Assembly (NCBI RefSeq): GCF_964355755.1
Contig: NC_092673.1
Coordinates: 13,771,001-13,835,000, forward strand
Length of the DNA: 64,000 nucleotides
Reading direction: 5' to 3'
Origin: Antedon mediterranea
Taxonomy: Eukaryota > Echinodermata > Crinoidea > Comatulida > Antedonidae
Numbering within the stretch: position 1 is the stretch's first letter; every line of letters begins with the position of its first letter. The translations under genes and the position numbers were made by a program. The notes under the pieces are model-generated. The model made no database searches. It was not told the origin of the DNA and worked only from the letters and a program-made list of their open reading frames with translations. This document shows positions 1 through 11,460 of the stretch, in pieces.

Positions 1-218
1 CACTGTATATAGATATACAGTATATACTGTACATATTGTATATGGCATATAATAGGCACAACTCAGCGATATAAGATTATGCATCATGTCATAGGATGGC
101 GTACATCAACTTTTTACGATCGTATGTTAACGTACATGCATGTTTAAAAAATGTTAATTTCATTAAAATGATAACAATGATCACCTATAATTCGTCAAAG
201 TGACGAATTAAATTCTAG
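1..218 (+). mobile_element. 3' end of a Helitron-like element (copy A)
   Basis: The segment ends in a hairpin at 189-209 (9-bp stem AATTCGTCA/TGACGAATT, loop AAG), a 5-nt spacer and CTAG at 215-218, followed by T. A short hairpin just before CTRR is the Helitron 3' signature. The same terminal 220 bp recurs at 7310-7528 and 8830-9054. The 5' part lies outside the window. Confidence 0.65.
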
Positions 219-234
219 TTATTATTGTTATTAT

Positions 235-1555
235 TCTTCTTTCTGTACACTTTTTGTTTAGCAATTATCTCAAAGAGTTGAATAACAATGATCACAAAAA
301 TTTCACAATATCTTTAGAATACTTTAACTTAGCCATAATAAGCTTTTCAGCGTGATCACTCAACCGTGACGTCACGTATACGCGATTTTGTGAAATCACA
401 TTATCAATCATATGTCCATAATTGATCATCACATATTTATGAAATTCTCTACACGTAAATTTCAGGTCAAGGTAAAAAATATTAGCAAATAAAAACTTGC
501 GCGTCTCAGGGTCATGCACGTGAAATCGCGCGTAAAGATTTTAAAGAGCTCAAAATTAAGTTTTGATCAATTTAGAGTATGAATTAGGCCATTTGCGTGT
601 TTCAAAAAATTACTGCGCAAAAACACGTTTTTGCGCACGCAATCCTTAAAAAGCGTAAACAAAAAAAGTTGATGTATACATCACATTCTACACACAATCC
701 TTAGTACATTCTCCGATTTTGAGTCCAGTCCGACTTAAAATAACGGTATACGAGCAGGTTAAAAATGACAAAATGCGCAAATTAATTGAATCAAAGTGCT
801 GAAAATGGTGAAAAATAAGGCCTTTTTGAAATGAATATAACTCTTCAGAATGGAAGATGACACCTAATTTTTTTAACTTAATATGGAAGCCAATAAGTTG
901 TAGATATAAATGTATATACACATTAGACGTACAAAATGGTATGACGTCATCAAATGGCCACTTCAATTTAAATATTAGTAATTTTTATCTTTTTGTGTGG
1001 GTTATCACATTCAATAGAGCGCATCTCCGTTATTTGAGCCAAATTTTCGCACAAATTTTAGTATGTGCTTGCTCAATTAATTATCTTTCTTATGAGTTGT
1101 CAACATTTTTATTTTGATGACGTCATCACGCGTAAAATCTTGAATAAACTAGGTCGTGTAATTTCAGCTACACCATACATTTGAATATCTTATAGCTCTT
1201 CAGAATTAAAGGTAACCTTGAAGATTATAACTTATTATGAAAGCTGATGAAATGTAGATATGAATTAATATAAAAATTAAGCCTATCGGGTGTTGTGATG
1301 TTATCATATGGCCAGTTGAAGTTAAAAAGTAGTTTTTTCATCTCTTTCGTCAAAGTTATGCAAATTTCAAAGAGCGCGCATTGCGGTTCTACGTGCAAGA
1401 TTCTCTTCCAATTCTTATATTTATTTGCTCAATTCATTATCTTTCGAAATTGTCATCTTTGAGTTTATTTTGATAATTCCATTATACCAAAAAATTAGAA
1501 CATGATGTGTGTCCCGTAATTTCGCCTATGCTACACTGTATATAGATACAGTAAA
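235..1555 (+). mobile_element. Helitron-like non-autonomous element (copy B), 3' truncated
   Basis: It starts with TCTTCTTTCTGTACAC, the same head that follows the CTAG ends of other copies, and aligns with the copies at 7533-9054 and 11461-12748. It contains two diverged internal modules of about 330 bp (about 835-1160 and 1190-1510). Each has a CTCTTCAGAAT start, a TGTAGATAT run and an ATGGCCA box. Homology stops near 1555 and the terminal hairpin and CTAG are missing. No open reading frame of useful length is seen. Confidence 0.6.
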
Positions 1556-2682
1556 TAGGCCTACTGTATAATATTTTATATACAGTATAAACTCATTACA
1601 TATAAACTTCACATTATTAATAAACATACTAACGTACACATTGTTGCATGCGCATCACGATACGTATTTACGTAATGTAAATAATTCGGATTTGTTTACT
1701 GTAATTGGCTAAATAATGAGCACCTTATAAATGTACTACCGAGAGTAGTACGTAAATGGAAAGCTAATGACGCCCCCATCGTCGTCGTCCTTTGCAAACA
1801 AAAAGGGAGGTTGAGAATTGAAAGAAATCATCAATCGAGCATTTTTAACCTAGGCATAGCCTCGCCTATGCCTCGTTGGTGTTTGCCTAACGCTTTAAAT
1901 AACAGTTGAATATTTGTTAACAAAAAACATCGTTCATTCCAAGTGGGTTAGTCATTTTGTGGTAAGTTCAAGAATAGTCGGTTATACTAATAATCATTGT
2001 AGGCCTAAATTAACCGTATATGTTTTATTTTAACTCGGTGTCTTTAACACGTGAGTGAGTGACACCACCACCACCGTACCCAGCCAGACCAGGAGGAGTC
2101 GAGTCAAGTAGGCCTAGGCCTATTATGCGGCTTGTGCGGTTAGAAACCAAACATTAATTAAAGAATAATTAATAATTTTATGAATATTGTTAATTTTACT
2201 ATTACTAGCTCGTCGTGTCGTTTTAGTCCCGTTTTCTGTGTTGTTAGTTAGCCTCAGCAGCCTAGCTAGCTAGGGCCTAACTAGGCTGGGCTAGGCCTAC
2301 TACTTTACTATTTCTATTATAGCTAGGCCTAGTCTACTAGGCCCTACCTATATAATAAGCTATTTATTGGCCTAGGCTTACTGCACCCTAGGCCTAGACC
2401 ACACTACACTGATCTATATTGATTGGCCTACGCCACACTGATCTGTATTGATTGGCCTAACTACTAGGCCTAGCTAGTAGGCCCTATATGTTAGGGACGG
2501 TAGTGAAATATTCTTCTGACCTAGGCCTAGCTAGGTAACACATTGCTCATTTATTTCAGTTGTGTACAGCAGCCTAACTATTCATGACTGATCTCTATTT
2601 ATTAAATTATATTAAAATAATAATTAATCTAATGTAATAGGGACTGCGTTTTAGGTCAATTGATATATAAGAGATGTGTCAT
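1556..2682. other. Non-coding stretch with a GGCCTA-rich island
   Basis: No gene is seen. From about 1830 to 2540 the sequence is packed with AGGCCT, CTAGGCCTAG and TAGGCCC strings; at least seven AGGCCT hexamers lie between 2105 and 2535. A direct repeat of about 35 bp (ACTGATCT.TATTGATTGGCC) occurs at about 2407-2458. Confidence 0.6.
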
Positions 2683-3130
2683 TCTATTCTATTTACCCAA
2701 CAATTACACTCCTCTATCCTATATATAGTCGTTAATTTCCATGGTAACTGGTCTAAGGTCACAAGGTACATGTAGACATTTTTTAATGTCAATAAACAGT
2801 ATACTACTGTAAAAGCATACAGTAGAGTTAAATTATAGGACAATACAGTAGCAATAAAATGAGGATGTGCTTGTTTTTTTTAAGTAAAAATATTTCAACA
2901 ATACAGCATTAACAGAAAGTTTTTAAGATGATTTTATCTTTACACATAAAAATCACTATAGCATAATTATTGATCTTTATTTTTCTATAGAAGTTTTACT
3001 AGTCTGCAACATATAACCAAGCACGTGTTGCTCCAGTCTTCAATTATTTTCGCAAACAGATGTAAGTATTTGAAATAACCTTCAACTTATATACACCCCC
3101 TCTATACAGTACTAAGCCTATCCATGTGTG
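2683..3130 (+). repeat. Direct repeat, copy 1 of 3
   Basis: This non-coding block, which includes TTTCCATGGTAACTGGTC and a poly-T/AAGTTTTTAAGATG core, recurs nearly colinearly at 4475-4950 and partly at 3220-3400. The family is unknown; no coding capacity or terminal structure is visible. Confidence 0.7.
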
Positions 3131-3219
3131 TGACCTTAAATTATGTTGACAAAATGTAGGGGTTTTTTTTGCCTTACTATTGTAGTACAGTATGTATTAA
3201 GAAATTTGGATCTTCTTAA

Positions 3220-3400
3220 TGCTCATAACACACTGCTAAATTACACCCTTCTATATCCTATTACATCTAATGCGATTAATTTCCATGGTAACTAGTCTAA
3301 GGTTAACTGTTAGGAATGTCTTAATGTCATAAAATAAAATCATTCAAGAAACTGTATTCTAAGCATACAATAACATTAAAGTATACTGTAGGGTAAAATG
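3220..3400 (+). repeat. Direct repeat, partial copy 2 of 3
   Basis: This shares the TTTCCATGGTAACTAGTC box and flanking order with 2683-3130 and 4475-4950 but is shorter and more diverged. Confidence 0.55.
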
Positions 3401-3603
3401 TATTGGCTATGTATAAGACTATAAGAGAACAATCTTTAGACTTCCTTGTGAAATACCATTGTTAGTATAAAGAATACAATCATCTCTAAAATAAATAAAA
3501 AAGAATAAAATAATAATACTTTTTTTAAGCTCCAATATTCAAACTATAAACAGCATAAAAAAATAACGATGCTTCTAAAAGATAATTTTTTTCAGATCAA
3601 AAG

Positions 3604-4212
3604 CCCGGGGGGTCACTCCTAAATATTTCCATACGGGGAGGTGCCGCATTTACGGGTATATTTTCGAGGGCCTGGTAGCACAAGTGTGGGAAATGACAGG
3701 GTGAAATTAGTAGTTTAAGTCCCTGACCCGCCCACCCGTGTAAAAATGTCACAATTTATCGCCAAATTTTGCAGGGATTTTAGCATACTGGATGCTATAA
3801 GCCTGGCTATATAAGCTCATCGAGGGGCCCATCGCTAAATACCTTTAAATAGATTTTCCCCGAGAGTTTTCGCATCAGCAGAACACGAAACATAGCCGGC
3901 CTAGGACAAAATCATTCAACTGTGACCACTCTTGATCATATCGGTCATGCACCACGGGCGATAAACTTTTCAAAATTTGTCATGAACAATGGTCTCTTTG
4001 GGCATGCGCAGATCATGCCGGGAACCAGTACAAATATTGCGCCCTCTCTGGCGTGGCCTTGTTTCTGCCGTCTTTCTAGAGCACACTGTATTTTGGTAAA
4101 TGATAGTTCAAATCCGTAGTATTTTTCAGTAAAACAGGTAGCGCAAGTGCCTCATGTCTTGAAGTGGCTGCGGCACCCTCCCATTCGGTTTATATACAAG
4201 TGATCCCCCGGG
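3604..4212. mobile_element. 609-bp TIR element (MITE-like)
   Basis: The ends are imperfect inverted repeats of about 44 bp. The left end begins CCCGGGGGGTCACT and reaches GAGGTGCCGC. The right end, read in reverse, begins CCCGGGGGATCACT and reaches GAGGGTGCCGC. A 65-codon open frame inside (3922-4119) resembles nothing I know. No clear target-site duplication is visible. The element separates copies of the surrounding direct repeat. The superfamily is not assigned. Confidence 0.6.
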
Positions 4213-4474
4213 ATTAAAAGCAAATTGCTAGCATAAGAAAGACCCTTTTTTTATATACTGTAGGTTCTTTCATGTATTCATGATCTCATGACATTAATAT
4301 CATCCTTCAAGTTGTGCATTACAGTTACACTATATTTTTGTGTATAGTATTTTTTAATCAATCTTTTAGTGAACATCTGGGATAATCTTAAAAAGATCAT
4401 AGATCTGAATGTATGTTTGTTAAAAACATCATTAACAAATTTGGTATTGTTAATGCTCACATACCAACACACCT

Positions 4475-4950
4475 CTCTATTTAACCAACAATTACATTCC
4501 TTCATCCTATTAGTACTGTACATATATAGTCGTTAATTTCCATGGTAACTGGTCTAAGGTCATGAGGTACATGTAGAAATGTTTTAATGTCAAGAAACTG
4601 TATACTACTGTATAAGCATACAGTAAAGTTAAATTATAGGACTATATATTGTTGAAATAGTACAACCATCTTATATAATATAATAGCAATAAAATGGGGA
4701 TGTACTTGTTTTTTTAAATAGAAATATTTCAACAATATACAGCATTAAAAGAAAGTTTTTAAGATGATTTTATCTTTACACATAAAAATCACTATAGCAT
4801 ATAATTATTGATGTTTATTTTTCTATACAAGGCTGCAACATAATAACCAAGCAGGTGTTGCTGCAGTCTTCAATTATTTTCAAAAACGGATGTCAGTATC
4901 TGAAAGAACCTTCAACTTATATACACCCACTCTATACTAAGCCTATCCAT
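4475..4950 (+). repeat. Direct repeat, copy 3 of 3
   Basis: This is the best match to 2683-3130, including the CATGGTAACTGGTCTAAGGTC box, the GTATACTACTGTA run and the ACAGCATTAA.AGAAAG core. It is non-coding. Confidence 0.7.
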
Positions 4951-5494
4951 CATCCTCCAATCATTGGAGAAATGGTTGTGCATGACATTGCATTGTTATA
5001 AAATTATAAATGACGATTTTAAAAAGCCACTACACATTCAACTTAGAAATCATAAAGTCTGTTAAAACATATTCTAATAAATATTTTAACAGCAGTCTGA
5101 AATAGCAGTCTTAAATTTAAATCCCGGCTTTATAACGCCAACTAATAATCATACAATAAAGCCTGTTGCCACAAAAACTAATGTAATCCTACATAAGCTG
5201 CCCTGTAGTGTATATGATCCAACATATTGTAATTGTCTTGACAGCAGTCTTAGAATTAAGTTTTTTTTTTTTTATAGAGAAATCTATTGTTAACGTCAGT
5301 TACTGCAACAACAAAATAGAACAAATCACATGTTTTTATATCCTTCAGTTATCTTCTGGTAAGTATCTTAAAATAATCTTAAAAACTGTTAAAAATATGT
5401 CGTATAAACAATATTACTGACTTCCACAATTTAAACAATAACCAATGTCAAGATCTCTTAAACGATAAGTGACCATTGCAAATCCTTCTACAGA
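4951..5494. other. No gene seen
   Basis: AT-rich non-coding sequence without recognisable repeat ends or coding segments. Confidence 0.5.
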
Positions 5495-5498
5495 TTAA

Positions 5499-5806
5499 CA
5501 CGTTCACTGCCACGGCGTATTTATACGTCAAAAATTTCGTGTCGCTACTTGCCAAGACGTAATACTACGTACGTCAAAATCGTAGCACTTTTGTATTGTA
5601 TGTAGAATCGCTGGCAGTGGTGATTGGAACAGGAATTATCGCATGGCAGTTTATGAATGATGTACGTAAACGATAATCTAAAAATATTTTGAATGACATC
5701 ATGATAGTCTGTGACCAGATGTTACACTTTCAAACTGTAATTTAATATGTAAACGGGACTTGGCACTGGGACAGAAATTACGGAAAATGCCTTGGCAGTC
5801 AATGTG
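5499..5806. mobile_element. piggyBac-type MITE (308 bp)
   Basis: It is flanked by TTAA on both sides (5495-5498 and 5807-5810), the piggyBac target site. Terminal inverted repeats match at about 16 of 20 positions: CACGTTCACTGCCACGGC on the left, and CACATTGACTGCCAAGGC on the right read in reverse. There is no transposase, so movement would depend on an autonomous relative elsewhere. Confidence 0.75.
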
Positions 5807-5810
5807 TTAA

Positions 5811-6251
5811 GAAATATATGACGTTGTTTTGTTGAAAGGGAAAATTATGTGTTTATCCCCAAGTTACTACAAAAGCTTAAAATTAGTTCTAGAATGATTT
5901 TTATAATTTCTTCATTCATAAGCCTATCTATATCATCATCATTGTCATTTCCAAAGTCAATTATTGTGCATGATGATGATTCAGCCAAGACCCTATTGGA
6001 ATCTTGATATTCATTACTACATGACATAGGTTGTATTATCTTATGTTCTATCTCTTATTATGTTAGTGTAAATGTAAATTTATATTGTCTTCTCTTTTCA
6101 GATTGTTAAAGTGTCAGAAGATATTTTGTATAAAAGTCTGTTTGTTTACAACTCAACGACAATAGCCACTAGACTTTAACTAGTTGGTGAGTCAAATAGG
6201 AGTTGTGACGGCAGCAGATTCGAAAAAGTCTGTTTATGAACAACTCACGAC
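5811..6251. other. No gene seen
   Basis: AT-rich sequence. A TCTGTTT.T..ACAACTCA.GACAA motif appears twice (about 6138 and 6228). No coding or terminal structures are found. Confidence 0.45.
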
Positions 6252-7528
6252 AAAATATTAGCAAATAAAAACTTGCGCGTCTCAGGGTCATGCACGTGAA
6301 ATCGCGCGTAAAGATTTTAAAGAGCTCAAAATTAAGTTTTGATCAATTTAGAGCATGAATTAGGCCATTTGCGTGTTTCAAAAAATTACTGCGCAAAAAC
6401 ACGTTTTTGCGTACGCGATTTTTAGAAGGCGTAAAAAATAAAATTTGATGTATAAATCGCATTCTACTCACAATTCTTAGTACATTCACCGATCTTGAGT
6501 CCAGTCCGACTTAAAATAACGGTATACGAGCACGTTAAAAATGACAAAATGCGCACAGTAATTTCACAAAAGTTCTGAAAATGGTGAAAAATATGTCTTT
6601 TTTAAAATGTAAATAACTCTTCAGAATGCACGATGACCCCGAAGTTTTTTAACTTATTCGGGAAGCCATTGAGTTGTAGATATACATGTATATACACATT
6701 AGACGTACAAAATGGTATTCCGTCATCAAATGGCCACTTGAATTTAAAAATTAGGATTTTTTTCCGTTTTGTGTAGGTTATCACATTCAATAAAGCGCAT
6801 ATCCGCTATTTGAGCCCGATTTTCGCACAAATCTCAGTGTGTGCTTGCTTAATTATTTGTCTTTTTCATAAGTTGTCAGTGTTTTCATTTTGATGACGTC
6901 ATCAAGCGTAAAAACTTGAATAACGTAGGTCGTGTAATTTCACCTTCGCCGTAAATTTGAATATCTTACAGCTCTTTAGAATTGAAGGTTACCTTGATGA
7001 TTATAATTTATTATGAAAGCTGATGAAATGTAGATATGAATTCATATAAAAACCAAGCCTATCAGATGTTGTGATGTTATCATATGGCCAGTTGAAGTTA
7101 AAAAATAGTTTTTAAATTTCTTTAGTCAAAGTTATACAAATTTCAAAGAGCGCGCATTGCGCTTCTACGTGTCAAATTCTCTTCCAATCTTTATATTTAT
7201 TTGCTCAATTCATTATTTTTCGAAATTGTCATCTTTGAGTTTATTTTGATAATTCCATCATACCAAAAAATTAAAACATGATTTGGATCCCGTAATTTCA
7301 CCTATGCTACACTGTATATAGATATACAGTATATACCCTGTACATATTATATGACACATAATAGGTCAACTCAGCGCTATAAGTGTATATGCATCATGTC
7401 ATAGGATGGCGTACATCAACTTTTTACGATCGTATGTTAACGTACATGCATGTTTCAAAAATGTTAATTTCATTAAAATGATAAAATTGATCACCTATAA
7501 TTCGTCAAAGTGACGAATTAAATTCTAG
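6252..7528 (+). mobile_element. Helitron-like element (copy C), 5' truncated
   Basis: It is colinear with copy B from the AAAATATTAGCAAATAAAAA box onward and has a complete 3' end: hairpin 7499-7519 and CTAG 7525-7528. It carries both internal modules with CTCTTCAGAAT and ATGGCCA boxes. Copy D starts four bases later, giving a direct head-to-tail junction. Confidence 0.7.
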
Positions 7529-7532
7529 TTAT

Positions 7533-9054
7533 TCTTCTTTCTGTACACTTTTTGTTCGTCATATATCTCAAAAAGTTGAATAGCAATGATCACAAAAATT
7601 TCACAATGTCTTTCAAATATTTTAACTTAGCCATAATAAGCTTTTCAGCGTGATCACTCATCCGTGGCGTCACGTATACGCCATTTTGTGAAATCACATT
7701 ATCAATCATATATCCATAATTTATTATCACATATTTATGAAATTCACTACACGTAAACTTCAGGTCAAGGGTAAAAATATTAGCAAATAAAAACGCTTGC
7801 GCACCTAGGGTCAAGCGCGTAGAATCGCGCGTTAAAAATTTAAAAAGCTCAAAATTAAGTTTTGATCAATTTAGAGCATGAATTAGGCCATTTGCGTGTT
7901 TCAAAAAATTACTGCGCAAAAACACGTTTTTGCGTACGCGATTTTTAGAAGGCGTAAAAAATAAAATTTGATGTATAAATCGCATTCTACTCACAATTCT
8001 TAGTACATTCACCGATCTTGAGTCCATTCCGACTTAAAATAACGGTATAAGAGCACGTTAAAAATGACAAAATGCGCACATTAATTTCACAAAAGTTCTG
8101 AAAATGGTGAAAAATATGTCTTTTTTAAAATGAAAATAACTCTTCAGAATGCACGATGACCCCTAAGTTTTTTAACTTATTCGGGAAGCCATTGAGTTGT
8201 AGATATAAATGTGTATACACATTAGACGTACAAAATGGTATTACGTCATTAAATGGCCACTTGAATTTAAAAATTAGGATTTTTTTCCGTTTTCTGTAGG
8301 TTATCACATTCAATAGAGCGCATCTCCGCTATTTGAGCTTGATTTTCGTTCAAATTTTCGTATACGATTCCTCAATTAATTATCTTTCTCCTGAGTTGTC
8401 AAAAATTTAATTTTAATCACGTCATCACGCGTAAAAACTTGAATAACCTAGGTCGTGTAATTTCACCTTCAGCGTATATTTGAACATCTCACAGCTCTTC
8501 AGAGTTAAAGGTGACTATGATGATTATAATTTGTTATGAAAGCTGATGAAATGTAGATATGAATTCATATAAAAAATAAGTCAATCGGATGTTGTGATGT
8601 TATCATATGGCCAGTTGAAGTTAAAAAGTAGTTTTTAAATTTCTTTAGTCAAAGTTATACAGATTTCAAAGAGTGCGCATTGCGCTTCTACCTGTCAAAT
8701 TCTCTTCCAATCCTTATATTTATTTGCTCAATTCATTATCTTTCGAAATTGTCACCTTCGAGTTTATTTTGATAATTCCATCATACCAAAAATTTAGAAC
8801 ATGATGTAGGTCCCGTAATTTCACCTATGCTACACTAGTGTATATAGATATACAGTATATACTGTACATATTGTATATGACACATAATAGGTACAACTCA
8901 GCACTATAAGTTTATATGCATCATGTCATAGGATGGCGTACATCAACTTTTTACGATCGCATGTTAACGTACATGCACGTTTAAAAATGTTAATTTCATT
9001 AAAATGATAAAAATGATCACCTATAATTCGTCAAAGTGACGAATTAAATTCTAG
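7533..9054 (+). mobile_element. Helitron-like element (copy D), apparently complete
   Basis: The 5' end is TCTTCTTTCTGTACAC. The 3' end is a hairpin at 9025-9045 (9-bp stem, 3-nt loop) with CTAG at 9051-9054. It is about 1.52 kb with no transposase or Rep/helicase frame, so it is non-autonomous. Two internal modules of about 330 bp are present. This is the best reference copy of the AATTCGTCA-stem subfamily. Confidence 0.7.
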
Positions 9055-9199
9055 TTGGGTATTATTATTTTTTTCAGTTATCCGCATTGAGCGGATAACT
9101 CCTCGTTATTGTCCAGATTCTTTTTCTATGTTATTAGTTATCCGCTTAGTAGCGGATAACTCCTTGTGATTGTATTGGATCAATATTTTTCTGTATTAT
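9055..9199. other. Spacer with two GTTATCCGC hairpins
   Basis: It holds two near-identical inverted repeats: GTTATCCGC-ATTGA-GCGGATAAC at about 9079-9101 and GTTATCCGCT-TAGT-AGCGGATAAC at about 9139-9162. The same GCGGATAACT string sits just inside the 3' end of copies E and F. This suggests a subterminal inverted repeat of the second subfamily. Confidence 0.5.
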
Positions 9200-10719
9200 T
9201 CTTCTTTCTTTCCTTCCTTTTTGTGAGGCGCGTTTCTCTGAAATGGGTAAACATAACATTTCATAACTTTGTCAAAACATGGGCATTTATGTGAAGTTGT
9301 GCACCTCCTATTTTGAATGACGTCAGAGTTGCGCAACGTGACTTACGCGCGATTTTATGATTTTTTATGATTGATCTTAGATTAAAAACCAAGCATAATT
9401 TTTTTTTTACACTTTCTGGAAATTTAAGTCATATCAAGGGCAATCTTTCTGTTGATTGAAAATGGCATGTTTTACAAGAAGTTACGCGCGCATGCGCATT
9501 TAAAATTTTAAAATGCGCAAAATTAATTTCTAATCAACTTTTTACGCCATTCATGACATTTTGCGCATGTCAAAATTTTCCGCGCGTGCGAACAATTTTA
9601 CGCGTGCGGTGCGCACGCAGCATGAAAATCATGTTTTTTTCTATTAAATTGTGATTTTCCAGCCTTTCCTAGTCATTTTTAAAAAGATTGACATCATTTC
9701 AAATTAAAATGACGTCATACGTACACGTTGATTTAGACCATTTGCGTGCGTTGTAGTTGCAAAAGTTACAAAATATTGTCAAAATTATGCCTATTTTGAA
9801 TCTATTATAGCTCCTTAGTATCAACCGTTACCCCCGATTTTTTTAATTTAATATGAAAGCAGTTATGGTAGATATGAATTCATGCAGAATTTTTTCTTCA
9901 CGGATGTTGTGACGTCATCATATGGCCACGCAAATGCAAAATATAGGATTTTTGTCTCTTTAGTTATTGCTTATCACATTCAATGGAGCGCATCACGCTT
10001 ATCCATCTTCCATTTTCACCGAGATTTTAACATTGTCTAGGTCAATCAACTATCTTTCGCATGAGTTAAACATATTTTAATTTTGATGACGTCATCATGC
10101 CTAAAAATTTTAATTACGTGGGTCATTATTTTCATCTTTACAGTAAATTTTAATCTGTTTTAGCTCGTAAGAATAAAATGTGATAATCACGATTAAAACG
10201 TTTTCTGGAAGCTATTGGATTGTAGATACGAATTCATGTAAATATTTTGCCAATCAGATGTAGTGACATCATCAGATGGCCAGTTGAATAAAAAAAGTTG
10301 TATTTTTATATTTTGCGTCATAGTTCATCACATTTAAAAGGGTGCGCATCTATATTTCACGTATCCAAATTTCTTCTACACGTTAAATAGGTTGTTCCTG
10401 AGATAATTTCCTTCTGAAATTGCTATTTAAGTGTTTCATTTTGATACCGTCGCCATGTTAAAAATTGGAATAAATGGCGGGTCCCGTAATTTCACCTATT
10501 CTACACTGTATGTAATATGTATACAGATTATACTGTTTGCATGTATACTATATGACACAAAATTGACAGAATTCAGCACTAACAGCATATCATATTCTTC
10601 AGTTCTTGTCATAATGCCATAATCTTTATCTGTGTGCAATATTCCAACGTATGACGTGCACGTGGCGTTTGTCGTTGTGCGGATAACTAACTCGTCAAAG
10701 TGACGAGTTTCATGTCTAG
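9200..10719 (+). mobile_element. Helitron-like element (copy E), second subfamily
   Basis: The head is TCTTCTTTCTTTCC. The 3' end is a hairpin at 10689-10709 (AACTCGTCA stem), a 6-nt spacer and CTAG at 10716-10719. GCGGATAACT lies immediately inside the hairpin. It has the same two-module internal plan as copies B-D but is clearly diverged, so at least two subfamilies are interleaved. No long frame is present. Confidence 0.65.
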
Positions 10720-10720
10720 T

Positions 10721-11450
10721 TCTTCTTTCTTTCTGTCATTTTTGTGGGTCGCGTATCTCAAAAACGTGTAAACATAACATTTTATAACTTTGTCAACATG
10801 TGGGCATTTAAGTGAACTTGTGCACCTCCTATTTTTGAATGAAGTCAGAATTACGCAACGTGACTTACGCGCGATTTTATGAATTTCGCGTATTTGACAT
10901 AGATCGAAAACCATATAACATTTTAATTTGAAACTTATCAAAAGTTTAATTTATATCTTGCGCTAAGTTTTTGTGCAAAAAAAATTGCATGCTTTACACG
11001 AAGTTACGCGCGCACGCGCGTTTAAAATTAAAAAATGCGAAAAATCAATTTCTAATCAACTTTCTACGCGTTTCATGTCATTTTAAGCATGTCAAAAATT
11101 CCCACGTGCGCGCAACTTTTTACGTGTGCGGTGCGCACCTGAGATAATTTCCTTCCGAAATTGCTATCTTAGAGTTTAATTTTGATACCGTCGCCATGTT
11201 AAAATATGAATAAATGGCGAGTCCCATAATTTCACCTATTCTGCACTGTATGTAATATGTATACATATTATACTGTTTATACTGTATAATATGACACAAA
11301 ATTGACAGAATTCAGCTATAACAACATATCATATTTTTCAGGTCATAATGCCATAATCTTTTTCTGTGTGCAATATTCCAACGTATGACGTGCACGTGGC
11401 GTTTGTCGTGCGGATAACTAACTCGTCAAAGTGACGAGTTTCATGTCTAG
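10721..11450 (+). mobile_element. Helitron-like element (copy F), internally deleted
   Basis: It matches both ends of copy E, but about 0.8 kb is missing. Sequence equivalent to about 9615 of copy E (GTGCGCAC) jumps at about 11139 to the equivalent of about 10396 (CCTGAGATAATTTCC), removing most of both modules. Hairpin 11420-11440 and CTAG 11447-11450 are kept. It begins two bases after the CTAG of copy E. Confidence 0.65.
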
Positions 11451-11460
11451 TTTTTTTAAT

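Noticed and set aside
4080-4130. tRNA B-box-like AGTTCAAATCC
   Set aside because: No matching A box or cloverleaf could be formed upstream. It lies inside a TIR element.
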